In this document: piece by piece, positions 11,283 through 22,481 of the stretch
Layout: each line of letters starts with the position of its first letter
Position numbering within the stretch: the first letter of the stretch is position 1
Assembly (NCBI GenBank): GCA_964036045.1
Contig: OZ038389.1
Span: forward strand, 62,820,359 to 62,884,358
DNA: 64,000 bases
From: Eutreptiella sp. 'Long Island Sound 2002'
Lineage: Eukaryota > Euglenozoa > Euglenophyceae > Eutreptiales > Eutreptiaceae
Direction of reading: 5' to 3'
Notes under the pieces: generated by a model
Database searches by the model: none
What the model was told of the DNA's origin: nothing
What the model saw: only the letters and a program-made list of their open reading frames with translations
Translations under genes and position numbers: made by a program

Positions 11283-11640
11283 CATACCAACACGGAACCC
11301 CCACCACGTCTACACACCGTCCACCGAGCACAGCACTGGCACAGCACACACGGGCACCACAGGCACCGCACACACTCCCACCAGCATGCGCGCGCCACCA
11401 GCCCCCATCCCCCCACGCCGCCGTCCGTCCACAGGTACCACCAACTGCCAGCCACCGCATGTCCCCTCTGCGTTCGCCAGCGGCTACCACAGACAGCCCT
11501 GCCCTGCAACCCAGACCACTGGGTCTGCCTGGGAGCCGCGCACCGCCTCACCCACTGCCCCCACTGCGGGGACCTCAACCCCCACCACCGCGAGCGGCCC
11601 GCGGCCCCAGCCGCACCCCCCCCCCGCCAGCCACCCCAGC
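11283..11640 (+). pseudogene. RING-like finger region after the LINE-like ORF (frame shifted out at a C-run)
   Basis: In the same frame as the preceding RNase H ORF, after stops at 11265-11267 and 11280-11282, the frame is open again. At 11460-11567 it encodes Cys/His ligands spaced C-x2-C-x11-C-x3-H-x2-C-x4-H-x4-C-x2-C, a RING-like zinc finger (CPLC ... CPHCGDLNP). The frame meets a run of ten C at 11616-11625. Beyond it the protein-like sequence continues in the next frame (11629 on), so an indel in the C-run probably split one ORF. RING fingers commonly act in ubiquitin transfer, but the role here is unknown. An ATG at 11264 overlaps the previous stop in another frame. Confidence 0.45.
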
Positions 11641-14148
11641 TTCTTCGGGTTCCTCACCGACACCCTCCGGGACCACCTGGGAGGGTACTACGTGGCGGAC
11701 GCGGGGGACCACGCATGGACCATAGCCGTGGCCACGGGCAGCACACCCCTGCCCCCCCACAGCCCACCCCTACGCCACAGCGGAGGCGGCTTGAACGTGG
11801 CGGCCCGCCACATCCTCCTCGCCCTATACCTCCACCACCGTGACCTACACCTCCCAGACCCACAACTCCCGGCCCCCGAAGCAGCAGCCCTGACGCCAGA
11901 AGCGTGGGCGGACACGGCACCAGAGGAGATAGCACCCTACCTCCGAATCACTTGCCGCCGGTTCAACACCGCCCTCGGCCGACGGAAGGGAACACCTTAC
12001 CCACTCAGCGCACTCCTCTACCCGGCACACCACCCCCACCCCGCACAACAGAAGCCCCCGGAGGGCTGGGCATCTTTTCGGGACGCCCACCTGGCCGCCC
12101 CTGACGAGGCCACCGCCACACGGATGGGCCTCACGGACCAGGAAACCTACGTCAGAGGCCTCAAGACGAGCCTCCAAGAGGCACACCGCTGGCACGCCCG
12201 CTCCCCATCGCCCCCACGGGGACAGGGGGGTTCACCCGCTTCCGACACCCACCAGGCCAAGAAGACCAAGACAGGTCAGGGGGCCCGCCAACGCGCCCGC
12301 CAGCGGGGCGCGACGCCCCGACCAGGGCCCGGGTCCAGCCACACCGCACCACCCCACGCCCAGACCTCCGGGGCACACCAACAACACCGCCACCGCCAGC
12401 GCCCACCACTACCACCGTACCGCAGCACCCAAACCCTGCAGCCCAGACAGCCACCACCGCCCACACACGTCCACACCATGCCAGGGGCACCATACGCGCA
12501 GAGCCAGGGGACATGGCACCACCAACACCTCCACCACGCCCCCGCCCCTCCCAACCCCTACCCCCTAATGCCCCCATGCTACAGCGACCCCCATCAGCTA
12601 CATCCCCACCACGCCCCGACACAACCAGGCCCCACGAACCACCCACCCCACATAGCGCACATCACCGCACCACACCATCACGTATTCCACCACCACCAGC
12701 CCCTGCCACCACACCCACCAACGCCGGGGTACCACACACAACCAGCACACCCTCAACACCACCACCACGAGGTCCAGCACCACCCGCCGCCCCCGCTACA
12801 CGGGCCCACGACACACCAGCCACGGTACACCCCCATGGACCCGCGGGGAGCCGCGCACGCACACCAGCAACACCAGGGCCTAGTAGGAGCGCCCCACCAC
12901 CACCAGCAGCCCCCCCACCCACACCCCATACCAGCGAGCACCATCCACCAGCAGCCACCCATTACATACGGACCACAGCCCCACCCGGACGCTCATGCGG
13001 CCGCCTCCCACCCACACCCCGGCACCACAACCAGTCAAGAACCGCAAGGGCCGCACGGTGCACACACGCAACACCCACACGACCCACAGGGACGCCCAGA
13101 CCCCCAGCCAGCACAACACCCACCCCCGCCCCCCCCACCACCAACAGCGCCACCCCCACACCACCCCCCCCCGCCCCCCCCCCGAGACCAGGCCACGGAC
13201 GCAACACGCGGCAGCCAGCACCAGCCAGTTGACGTCGATACCCCCGCCGACACACGCCACCGCGAATCCCCCCTCCCGCGACCACCACAAGAGACCCCAT
13301 CACCGGACCCCACGCGCAACAACGACGACCACCCCCCCCAACCCACACCAGCCCCCCCATCACACCCCGCACCACCAGCCGCCGCACCGGCCGAATCCCA
13401 CGCCCTACACAACCCCGCAGCGGTACGGCAGCACCTCCAGGGACTCGGGGAACAGGACGTCGTGCTGTGCCTCCGCACCTCCGGCACCAGCACCCGCATC
13501 CGGGCGGCCAACCTGGTCCAGGCGGCCACCCTGGGCGAAGGCGTCAGAGACTTCCTCTTCGACGCCTTCCTCCATGTCGCCCGACATGACCGCCCCCCAC
13601 GCGCCACCCCAGACGGCGAGAGCTAGCCCCCGACGGGGAGCCGGATCTGGGTGCCCCCCATCGACTGGGGACGACACCTAGTCGGACACCCCGTGCCGGA
13701 GCGGGTGGACACCAAGGGCCGCACCCGCTACCACGAGCCCGACATGGCCCACCGCCCACCCGGCGCCACCCCCGACAACACCAAAGAGTGGGAGCGGGAA
13801 ACATGGGTAGCCCGGATGGCCTCCCTGAGCAACTTCCGGCACCACGTCCCGGGGGACATCCGCACCCCCGACGAGCGGCAGCCAGCCCCCTCCACGTACA
13901 TGACCCTCATGTACAATCTGCACTACACCCTCTCCACCACCCACTACCACGCACCCACTGACCACTGGGTGGTACACGGCACCGACTCCCTCCTCCCCGC
14001 CGACTACGCCCCCCCCCCCACACAACCCAGGCCCCGGCACGTACGCCAAGGGGGACGATCCGGACGACCCCCACATCTGGGGCACGTGGGGACGCAAATC
14101 CCTGGACACGCTGCTCTCCATCCGCAGCAGCTGCCAGGGCCTTGCTAG
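11629..14148 (+). pseudogene. Proline/histidine-rich ORF with globular ends, interrupted by one stop
   Basis: This frame is open from before 11629 to a TAG at 13624-13626 and, after that single stop, to 14148. A globular-looking domain (FFGFLTDTLRDHLGGYYV near 11640, DHAWTI, then helices to about 12200) is followed by about 1.1 kb of Pro/His/Gln-rich low complexity. A second globular stretch runs from about 13400 (DVVLCLRTSG) across the stop into RIWVPPIDWGRHL and DHWVVHGTD near 13960. I do not recognise the family. A weak resemblance to a Ulp1/C48-type cysteine peptidase (Trp/His motifs) is not enough to assign it. The region probably belongs to the same GC-rich element as the RNase H fragment. 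Confidence 0.45.
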
Positions 14149-14330
14149 GGCGATGTATTGCCTCGCCAAGTGGACCCAACGGACCTGGGAGATCCCCACG
14201 GACCGGTGGGTGTGGGTGGTCACGCTGCGCCCCCAACAGAGGGAGGCCCCCCAAACCGCAGGGGACCCACCCCCCCACGCCCCACCACCCTACAGCTATG
14301 CCCATACATGGTGGCAGCCCGCCTCATGAC
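14036..14330 (+). pseudogene. Continuation of the GC-rich ORF in a shifted frame
   Basis: Around 14030 the protein-like reading jumps to another frame: GTYAKGDDPDDPHIWGTWGR, then LSIRSSCQGLARAMYCLAKW and DRWVWVVTLRP, ending at TGA 14328-14330. The Trp-rich, charged, low-proline composition is unlike the proline-rich shadow frames around it, which is why I take this frame as the decayed coding one. No family is recognised. Confidence 0.4.
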
Positions 14331-14487
14331 GCTGCTGTGGCCGCGCCCAGACACCCCCACCCAAAAATACCCCCACCTCACAGAGGAGGACATGCCCGGC
14401 ATCCAGCGATGCTTCTTCCGCACCCTCGACTACCTCCAGCAAACACACCCGCACGTCCTGGAGCAGATATGGCCACCCCCCGGGTAA
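14290..14487 (+). pseudogene. Continuation of the GC-rich ORF, second frame change
   Basis: From about 14290 to the TAA at 14485-14487 the best protein-like frame reads LQLCPYMVAARLMTLLWPRP, then LTEEDMPGIQRCFFRTLDYLQ. It overlaps the end of the previous frame, implying another indel. The family is unknown. Confidence 0.35.
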
Positions 14488-15941
14488 CCCACGTGCCCGC
14501 GCAGCCGAGACAACGCCGCCACACCAGCACCAGCACGCACGGATCACCAGGGAAAACGCGCGCACACGCCCGGTGCCCGAACCTGCACCCTGGTTCTCGC
14601 TACTTACAGGACCCAGCATCATACGCCCGCCCCCGAAGCCCAGGACCCTCCGCCGTCTCCCACAGCCCTCTCCTCCGCCTCCAACTCCACAACCTCCACC
14701 ACCACGACCACCTCATCCACCACCACCACCACGTCCTCATCCAGCACTCCACCCCCCAGGCCGCGGGGGACACCTCCCAGACGGGCCCCCAAACCCGCCC
14801 CCACCGCGAGCAACCCCACCGCCGCCAAGGCCCACGCCCCGACGAGGCCCACACCCGCGACCCAGCCGAAACCCAAGACCGCCGCCAAACAGCCACCCAA
14901 ACCCGTCAGCGCCCCACGACCGCAACCCGCAGCCAAGCCCAAACCCAAATCCAAACCCGGCGCCACGACGGCAGCGCGAGCCCGACCCCCGAGGACGTCC
15001 TCTATGACATTCGGCCCCAGCCGTCCCAGGCCCGGAGGCAGCAGCGCCCAGCACGGCGCCCCCCCACCGTCACCGACGCCACCGCCACCACCTTCATAGC
15101 GGAGCGCGCCGCGGCCGAAGCACGACGCACCTCGTCCCGCCACCTCTCAAAGCCCGCACCCCAGGCCCACGGACCGCCCCCAACCAGGCCAGAACGACGC
15201 CAGGGTCCGCCAGCAGCGTCCCCGCTGCCCTACCAACCATCGATGCCAGCCCACATACAGCGCATGCCCCACTACCGCCGCCGCCACGAGTCCCCGCCCA
15301 ACCCAGAGGCGGAGACTGTGCGCGCACACCCGCGGGTCCATATCCGCGCGCGCCCCCACTCCCCGCGCACCCCCACGGAACAGGACTACGAGGAATCCCT
15401 CAGGCCCGCCACCGCCACCGGTCCCCACGACCCCGTCACACCCACCCACGCCCACTCCTCCGCCCAAGACCGCAGGCCCGCCCAGGGACAGTGGTGGCAG
15501 CGCTGGACCCACACGCAGCTCTGGGAGCTGCGAAAGTGGGCCCGGGGAGAGCCCTCCCTCAAGGGCCTGGTCCATCGGCCCCGCAAGGGGTCGGTGGAGA
15601 ACTGCCGCCTCCGGCCGGCGGGGGGGTGGATGCCGCAGGCCGCATGGGAAGCCATGCTGGCCGATGCGCTCCACCCCCTGGGAGTCCACCCCCGCAACCT
15701 CCCCGCGCCCCAGGACCACCCGTATGTCCTCAGGCGCCTGCGGGAGACCCTCCAGGAGACACAGCGAGACGGCATCCGCCTGTCGGACATCACCCAAAGC
15801 CCAGCCCCGCACAAACACACCCCCTCACCACCCCACAAGCGTGGGCGCACCGACACCGGCGGCACCCACAGCACCCCAGGAGCCCTGCGCACCACACAAC
15901 ACGACGCGCCTGACCCCCCCGCCAGCGGCGCCGCCACCTAA
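14488..15941 (+). pseudogene. C-terminal low-complexity and globular segment of the GC-rich ORF
   Basis: About 14560-15100 reads as Ser/Thr/Pro/Lys-rich linker in one frame (SSTTTTTSS, KPKPKSKPG) up to a TAG near 15100. In a different frame, about 15480-15790 encodes a compact domain (QWWQRWTHTQLWELRKWARG; AAWEAMLADALHPLGVHP; YVLRRLRETLQETQRDGIRL), with the stop at 15939-15941. Its last helix resembles the helix near 12150 (YVRGLKTSLQEAHRW), perhaps an internal duplication. No family is recognised. The strong C bias of the strand makes all open frames here long, so only composition and motif sense support coding. Confidence 0.35.
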
Positions 15942-16457
15942 CCCCGTTACCCAGCAAACCACCACCACGGGGCGCCACGCCAGGCCCCGCCCAGAAGTCA
16001 CCGAACGAACCGGACGCCGAAGGACGCCAACGCACACGACAACGGGCACCACTACGCCCAAAGGCACCGAACCCAGGCCCGCTACCGTCGCAACCGCCTA
16101 ACCGAGCCAAAACCCAAACACAAATCAAACCCGAGCCACACCCCGAAACCACTAACCCATGACTCCTAACCAGGCCCGCCGAAGGAAGGACGTAACCACA
16201 GCCCACACCCACAGCCCACACAGCCGCCTAACCAGCCAGCTCCAGAAGCAAAGAGACACCTCACCAAACCCACCCTGACCCAAGCGAGTGTACATCAGGG
16301 CGCGCGAGCCGCACCCCTGGGGCGCGACCGCCGCCACAGCACCGACGACACACGCCAGAGGACACAACACTATTGCACCGCCGCACCAGCTGCCCGTGCC
16401 TGTGCCTGCAGTGTACGCGCGCCCCTGTTTTTCTTTTTCTTCCATCAAAAAAAAAAA
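15942..16457 (+). other. Non-coding GC-rich tail ending in an A-run
   Basis: No coding frame is supported. The block ends in a pyrimidine stretch and 11 A at 16447-16457, after which the composition changes. The A-run could be the 3' tail of a 5'-truncated LINE that begins at 9407. I found no matching target-site duplication. Confidence 0.4.
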
Positions 16458-16525
16458 CGAAAATTAGGGGGGGAGGAAGAGGGACACAACCACCCATGGC
16501 ACACGCGCACCGCACACAGCGCGCA

Positions 16526-16700
16526 CACCGGTGAACGGGAGCCAAGTGGCCCAGGACACCGCACACGCAACACAACACACCGAGCGAGCGCACCGGTGAA
16601 CATGAGCCAAGTGGCCCAAGACACCGCAGACGCAACACAGCAAACCGCGCGGGCACACCGGTGAACAGGAGCCAAGCGGCCTAGGACACTGCACACACGC
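16526..16700. repeat. Tandem repeat, 65-bp unit, about 2.7 copies
   Basis: Units start at 16526, 16591 and 16656, each with CACCGGTGAAC followed by GGAGCCAAG(T/C)GGCC or a close variant. The spacing is exactly 65 bp twice. The third unit is cut at about 16700. It lies directly after the A-run that ends the GC-rich block. Confidence 0.85.
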
Positions 16701-19700
16701 AGGGCGGCCGAGGGACAGGAAAGAACCAACACCCCATGGGTCGGACGCACTCGGGCGACCCAGCCGACCCACCGGGCCAGTGGCAGGAGCGGTACTCCAA
16801 GGCCACTGGTCCGAGCCCGGCCAGGCTGCACCGGGGACCATGGCAAACGTCACCCGGAGCCATGGAAGCAACCGGTGACAAGCGAGCCGGTACACAGTCC
16901 AGGAGGGGGTCACCTGCCAAGCAGAGTGGCCCCACAACTCAAACCACAAGGGTGAGGCGGTCGTACCGTAGACAACCGGGAGCAATACCCCTTGTGGTGA
17001 GAGATACTCCACACGGCTGAGCGCCCCCAGAGCTGCCGCCCAAAGGAGGGGGCATGTGGCCCTACCCATGAACACATGTGGGGACACCCTCCCACCTGGG
17101 ACACATGGACCGGGTGGCCGCGACAATGCCTTCGCAAGCACATGCGGGAGCGGCTCAAGAGGCACCTGACATAGGGCAGTGGGAGGGACAGGACGTCCCC
17201 TTGGTAAGACCTTCTTCCTGCAATGTCAAAGGAGGCATCCCGAGCTCCCGAAGATACCTACCTACCTACCTCAATACCGAGGCGCCGCCGGCTGAGATTT
17301 ATATATCACAATATCAGGAATCAACAGGGTTTTTTTTATCATAATGTTTCCGTAATTTCTCGGCTATCCGTTCTGATTGTCAATGTATCGGCGAATGTCA
17401 GTTGGCTCGCGATTTTGCGGTAACCGATTGGTTAACTGTTATTTCCAGATATTTTGGCGGAAACCCCGATGAAGGGTCAGATTTCATCAGTAAAGGGTTC
17501 GTTGCTTCCGCAATTTTCATGTTATACACTCGCAAAATTAATCCGATTTTTTCAGACATTTTCAACTTCGAGGTCACCGCACTTGATATGATGAATTTCG
17601 AGTGGTCCTACATTTTTCCCCGATCACGAATCAACCTTCCTTTTCTTGTCTCCTTCATTTTTCTTGGAGATACAAGCGAAACAAAATTGATTCGTGAGGC
17701 CACTTTGAAAGGTCATATCTCCGACTCACGGCGAGGAATTCCAATTTTGAGAATTGGGTTGGAACCGCCTTGGTCTCAACTTAATTTAGGAAGCGTCAAA
17801 CGCCTTTGTTGTGTACACATGCCCGGTGTAGCAAGGGATAATGGTCAAGAGGGTAGAAAGTGATTTATAACTCTTGGACCATGCAACCGAATATTTCAAT
17901 GCGACTTTCGAGTGTACCGCATGAGTGTTGGTGTTGCATAGAAACTTTTTTTGGGGTCCGACGTATTTTTAACGTGAAGTTATGTCCATGGAGGGGCATG
18001 GCATATCACGGTGGGAGCCACTTTTTGAGGGTATGTGTTATATGCATGGTATGTGCTTCGCTATGCTCACGCCCATGTTATATATCTCCGTTTGTAGGAA
18101 GATATGTGGAGTCATACGTGGCAAGGGCTTCGCCCATGTCCCAATGGTGAGCTCCATAGCGCTAGACTACGTCTACCGCACATATAGTGCATGTGGGAAG
18201 GTTTACTGAGCGGCCCACAAGCGCCACTATCAATTTTCCCTTTTCCCTGGTGCGTGTTGGGAGGAGGTTCGAAGGTGTCCCTATGCGTCCATGTGGGGAT
18301 CCAAGTGGGGGGATTGTTTGCAAATGGTCCCAAGCTATTGTGTTTTGAACCATAGGTTGATACCATGGGTGAGCGAAGTTTTATACTATTGTGATTACTT
18401 TGAATTTGGCTATATTCGCATGTTTTTGACCTCATTTTATGCTCATTTTTGTATTTTATGTGCTCAACTGGTCGGCTAACAGTAAAGTGCCTAGAGATCC
18501 GTGAACTATGGTATGTTGCTTATATGTTGGCATATGCTTCGGTGTTGCACCTCACCATATGCCGGATCACGTTGTCACTTTGGCGTGGCACACGAGGCTT
18601 CACAAAATTAGGTCTCAAATTCGGGAGTTGACTTGTGAAGCATGGCATGTATATATCCGGAGGGGTTTGGAAGCCAATGTTGAGATATTCTTGGGCATGG
18701 ACCTTTGGTCTATATCACCCTTGTTTTTTACTTTCCGGTTTGACACATGCATAGAGCATTTGAACATTTGCCGTATGCATTTTTGAGTATATAATTGAAT
18801 TTTGGGCACTATGGTGTGATTTGCCTGATTTTGCTATGTTGTGAGGTCATCTTCATGGGGCAATTCTCCAAGCCCAATCGACTCCAAGTCCAACCAAGGT
18901 TATGTCAGGGTAGGGCATGGTCCTGAGTGCCACTCTAGGCCATGACACGCCACCTCCCTTATTGAGCTAGGGTTTAGAGGCTTGGGAGTGAACACATTTT
19001 TGGGGTTTGTGTAGTGACTTTTGACACATGGCATTTAGCCGTCTTATTTGACTTGGTTCAGGGCATCATGTTGGCGAGTCAAGGGAAGGTCCTGAGTCCA
19101 GGGAATGAGGGGTCTATGGCTGTGATTGTGTATGTTTCCATCTTTCCCCAATGTTGCTTGATTTGTGTTCATATGCCAGTTTCAGGGCTTCTCTTCCTTA
19201 TTCTATTGGTGCAATTCTGTGTACATGCCCAACGCCCGTGTCTCCGTGTGCACCGTGAGACAACCGGCGTGTTGAAAGGAGTTGTTGAGTGTCAACGCGG
19301 GACCTCAAACACCCTTGGAAGCCCACAGTGTGGATTATTTGGATTGGAGTCATTGTACTTGGGAGTTGGTTATTGCAAGGGAGCAGGGTTTGTGTGAAGG
19401 AGCCGTATTTTACTATTTTTTGTGGGAAATTGTGCAGGATAAGGCAAGATCATGCAGAACCTGGTGAGAAGCAAGACCATAGGAGTGACAGGAAATGGTG
19501 GAAGGGGTACAGCAGCGGCCGGTCCTGGTAGGGACCTTCTTTACAAGAGTAGAGGTGGACAAGGGTTGTTAGGAAAGTTGAAACACCTACTTGGGGGGGG
19601 GGGGGGGTTGTTTGGGCACATATAGATGTAGTAAACACACTTCAATGGTTTTTTTCCCGTGGCCCGCCCTTGGACATGTCGTTTCTAGCCTACACCCGGT

Positions 19701-19872
19701 TGGTAGTTCTCAGCCAGCCCTGTCTGCCACTGCTAGGGTTAGGGTTGGGGCAAGGCCACACGATAGCACTACACAAAGGCAAGCAATAAGTCATTGGAGC
19801 AGCTTCACCATTCAAAATGTTAAGCAACACAATGTTGGATTGACTTAAGCTGGTCCGTATGGGCACAAAGCA
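16701..19872. other. Intergenic stretch, no gene supported
   Basis: 16701-17220 is GC-rich with only short frames. A (CCTA)n run of about four units is near 17255-17270. From 17290 the sequence turns AT-rich. A 153-codon frame at 17402-17863 and others have no recognisable domain or repeat support. A run of 15 G is at 19593-19607. I see no RNA gene. Confidence 0.5.
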
Positions 19873-20984
19873 TCAATCAAGGAGCCGGCGCGGGATGGCG
19901 CGGGCCCGACTTGAGCGACTGGGCTGAGCAGACATGTTCAGGATAGCCTGTGCTTCAGGAGCAACCACTCTACGCTTAGCCTGGTGAGCTGTGTGCGTGT
20001 CCGGTGCCCTCTCCCTTTTCTTGGGTGCTGGCCGTGGTGGCTTTGCTTTGGCTCTCTCTTCCCTTGCCTGTGCTGCCTGTGCTTGTGCTCGCTGTCTGGC
20101 CCGTTTGGCTTCCTCTTTCTGCAGGATGTCATCCTGCTTACGTTTCGCGAGCTGAATGCGGAAATTCTTTACACACTTCCCATGCATTTCCTCTACACGG
20201 GCAGCCCGGTGAATAAGATGAGGGACATCCTCCTCTAAGAGGGGCATGTCAACACACACATACATCTCATACATCTCATACATCTCCAACTCAAGGTTTT
20301 TGATCGTTGCTTCTTTCAACATCATGTTGCAACGATCCTCCATTACCTTCAAGTCTTTCAAAGAGGCCAAATCCTAATTGCCCTTTGATCCCTCAAGTTG
20401 TGGTGCCTTTAGTTTGGAAATCCATGAGGATCCACTTTTTCGCAATATTAGTACCCAAAGTTGAATAGCATGGTCAAACCTTGAAAACAAAGTGGCACAA
20501 GGTAACACTACAACCTAGCAAACACGCACAAGCAGTTTTTGGAGGCAACCAACACGGACATGTACCACGATTGCAACATGGTGACAATTGTTAGCCTAGA
20601 TTGTAAATCAAGGTTGTAATGACCACAATGCAAGGAGTCACACCTTGAAAGTTTGGGTGTAGACCTCACTCGTAGTTGCCTTTTTAACCTTGAGCGCGCC
20701 CTAGTTGCAACTTGTTGACAATGACCTTCAAAAGTCTTCTTCTCAAACTTCTCTTGCTTGATTGTCCCCAAGAATGCCTTGGCCCTAGCCTTGCAATCAC
20801 CAATGTAGCACCATTGTGGTGTCTTACCATATCTCGAATGAGGAGGGGGTGGCTTCAATGGTAGCTCGGCCGGCGGCGAACGCCATTGGGTCGAAAATAC
20901 CATGTCGCCATGGACCCAACACCACTTTCTTGCCATTAAAAGTGCTGCAACAGGATCCAAAGATTTGAAGCATGGAATCGTCAT
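19873..20984 (-). CDS. Hypothetical two-exon protein with Lys/Arg/Ala-rich coiled-coil tail
   Basis: Proposed exons on the minus strand are 20984-20670 (105 codons from ATG) and 20373-19873 (166 codons plus stop), a 271-residue product. The intron (20669-20374, 296 nt) begins GTGAGG and ends TTAG, and both sides are phase 0, joining RQLR to DLASLKDLK. Exon 1 has MARKWCWVHGDMVF and a KARAKAFLGTIKQEKFEKK segment. Exon 2 has an EMYEMYEMY repeat, an acidic helix and a long basic Ala/Gln/Arg/Lys helix (QRAQAQAAQAREERAKAK) suggesting a coiled coil or nucleic-acid contact. I do not recognise a family. The splice model is inferred from sequence only; each exon alone is an open frame. Confidence 0.4.
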
Positions 20985-22481
20985 AGAATTAATAGTTCTA
21001 TCATCCTATCGAAAAAAAATCTTGAATCCTGATGCGGCACTATGATTTTACATTCGATTTTGCACTAAAACTGCCCCTTCCGCAGCAGCCGGCGGCCATC
21101 ACCAGCTGTCCCGTACCCGTCCATGGCTATTAGGACCCCTAATCAGCATTCCTACCTGTAAAAAACCCTCCAAAAAGGGGGTTTCACCAAGGTGGGAGGC
21201 GGCCCCGGGCCGAAGCGCACCGGCGCAATCTGCCGCAAGGTCCTCACAGCCCTTGTCCACCCCTACCAAGAGAAAACTCCAAAATTTGAACGCGGGTGTA
21301 AATCAATTAACAGCCGCTGGTACCACGACCAATCGCCCAATCTTTGCCAGGAGGCCCACTAACCGAGATTTGAGAGGTAGTCGATAGATTATTTCATGTT
21401 CCCGTTCTTTGCCAAACACACCCGAATGCCACACTCACCCCAGTTGCATGTTTTCTGTCTGTATTCACTGAGTGTTATGCTTTTGCGCAGCCATACACAG
21501 TGACACAAGGGACGATCTGATCGAAACGTTACTTGTACCAGTGGTGCACTGGGAGATGAGGGGCCAACGGAGGCCTAGCATTTGTGCCTCCGGGCCACGT
21601 GGAAGCACAGTACTGATAGGCAGCAAGCAAGCAGGCAGCAAGCGCTTCAGAAGTGTCTGTCCCACCTGCACATCAGAAACAATGACATCTGCCTCATCCA
21701 GATCTTTGCTGGTTTTGATGCGGATGAGGATGACACTTGATGCTTGCTCGTTTGTTAAAGGTACCAAACAGCGGTAACGAGCTCCGCCTCCCCACCTCCT
21801 CGGGTTTGGCAAAGTGCAACCCATCAATGGGTATGAGTATGGGTATGGATGGATATGGATGTGGATACATAGTCTCGGGGATCTTCCTGCCCTATTCCCC
21901 AACAAATACCCTCTCCACAACCCCTACTTTGAGGTTCACAGGCCAACCACAAAAGAAAAAACGTTGCTCACCACCTCACCTAGGGTCCTAAGGGGCGTCT
22001 CTTCCAAAAGCTAGCCCTTCATTGCTTTCCAACGTGGTTGTGCCGCCCCCCCAAATTCCCCTGGGAGTGTTTCACTTGCCCAACACCCTCCCCCCTTTGT
22101 CAAGGCCAAACCCTCGCTTATCCTCCCTTTGGGCTCCGCGGGCGGAAGGGCGGGGGGCTAGACCCATACCCCACCGCATACCCACAGACCTCAATAAGAC
22201 TTCCTCCCCCATTAAGGACTTTTTTTCTCCTCGTCCCCCCTTTCCCCCGTTTACCTTTTACACAGAATTTGACCGTGCAATTTTTTTCTCGGCAAAACCC
22301 CGTCAGATGTACCTTGCGGGGCCCCATCGATGCGCCGCAAGGTGACCGACATGTGTTGGTGTTGAATTCACCGTAAGGCCCAACATTGTTGAGCTCCCTG
22401 GAGTTCCAGACTACGATCTTTTTTCGTATAGCTACAATATGGCTTAGGTTCTGCGTGGCCCCGTCCCTTTCGGGTGCCTAA
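20985..22481. other. Upstream intergenic region of the glycosyltransferase gene
   Basis: No coding region is supported. A short run of GGTATGGAT-like repeats sits near 21825-21870, and pyrimidine-rich stretches occur near 22040-22260. The promoter of the downstream gene should lie here, but I see no clear TATA box or initiator. Confidence 0.45.

Noticed and set aside
13400-14030. Ulp1/C48 peptidase assignment for the GC-rich ORF
   Set aside because: Only scattered Trp/His matches; no convincing H-D-Q-C order across the stop and frameshifts.
16464-17165. Long minus-strand frame (233 codons) over the 65-bp repeats
   Set aside because: It is a by-product of GC-rich tandem repeats: Cys/Val/Leu-rich translation of the repeat in changing frames, no domain.
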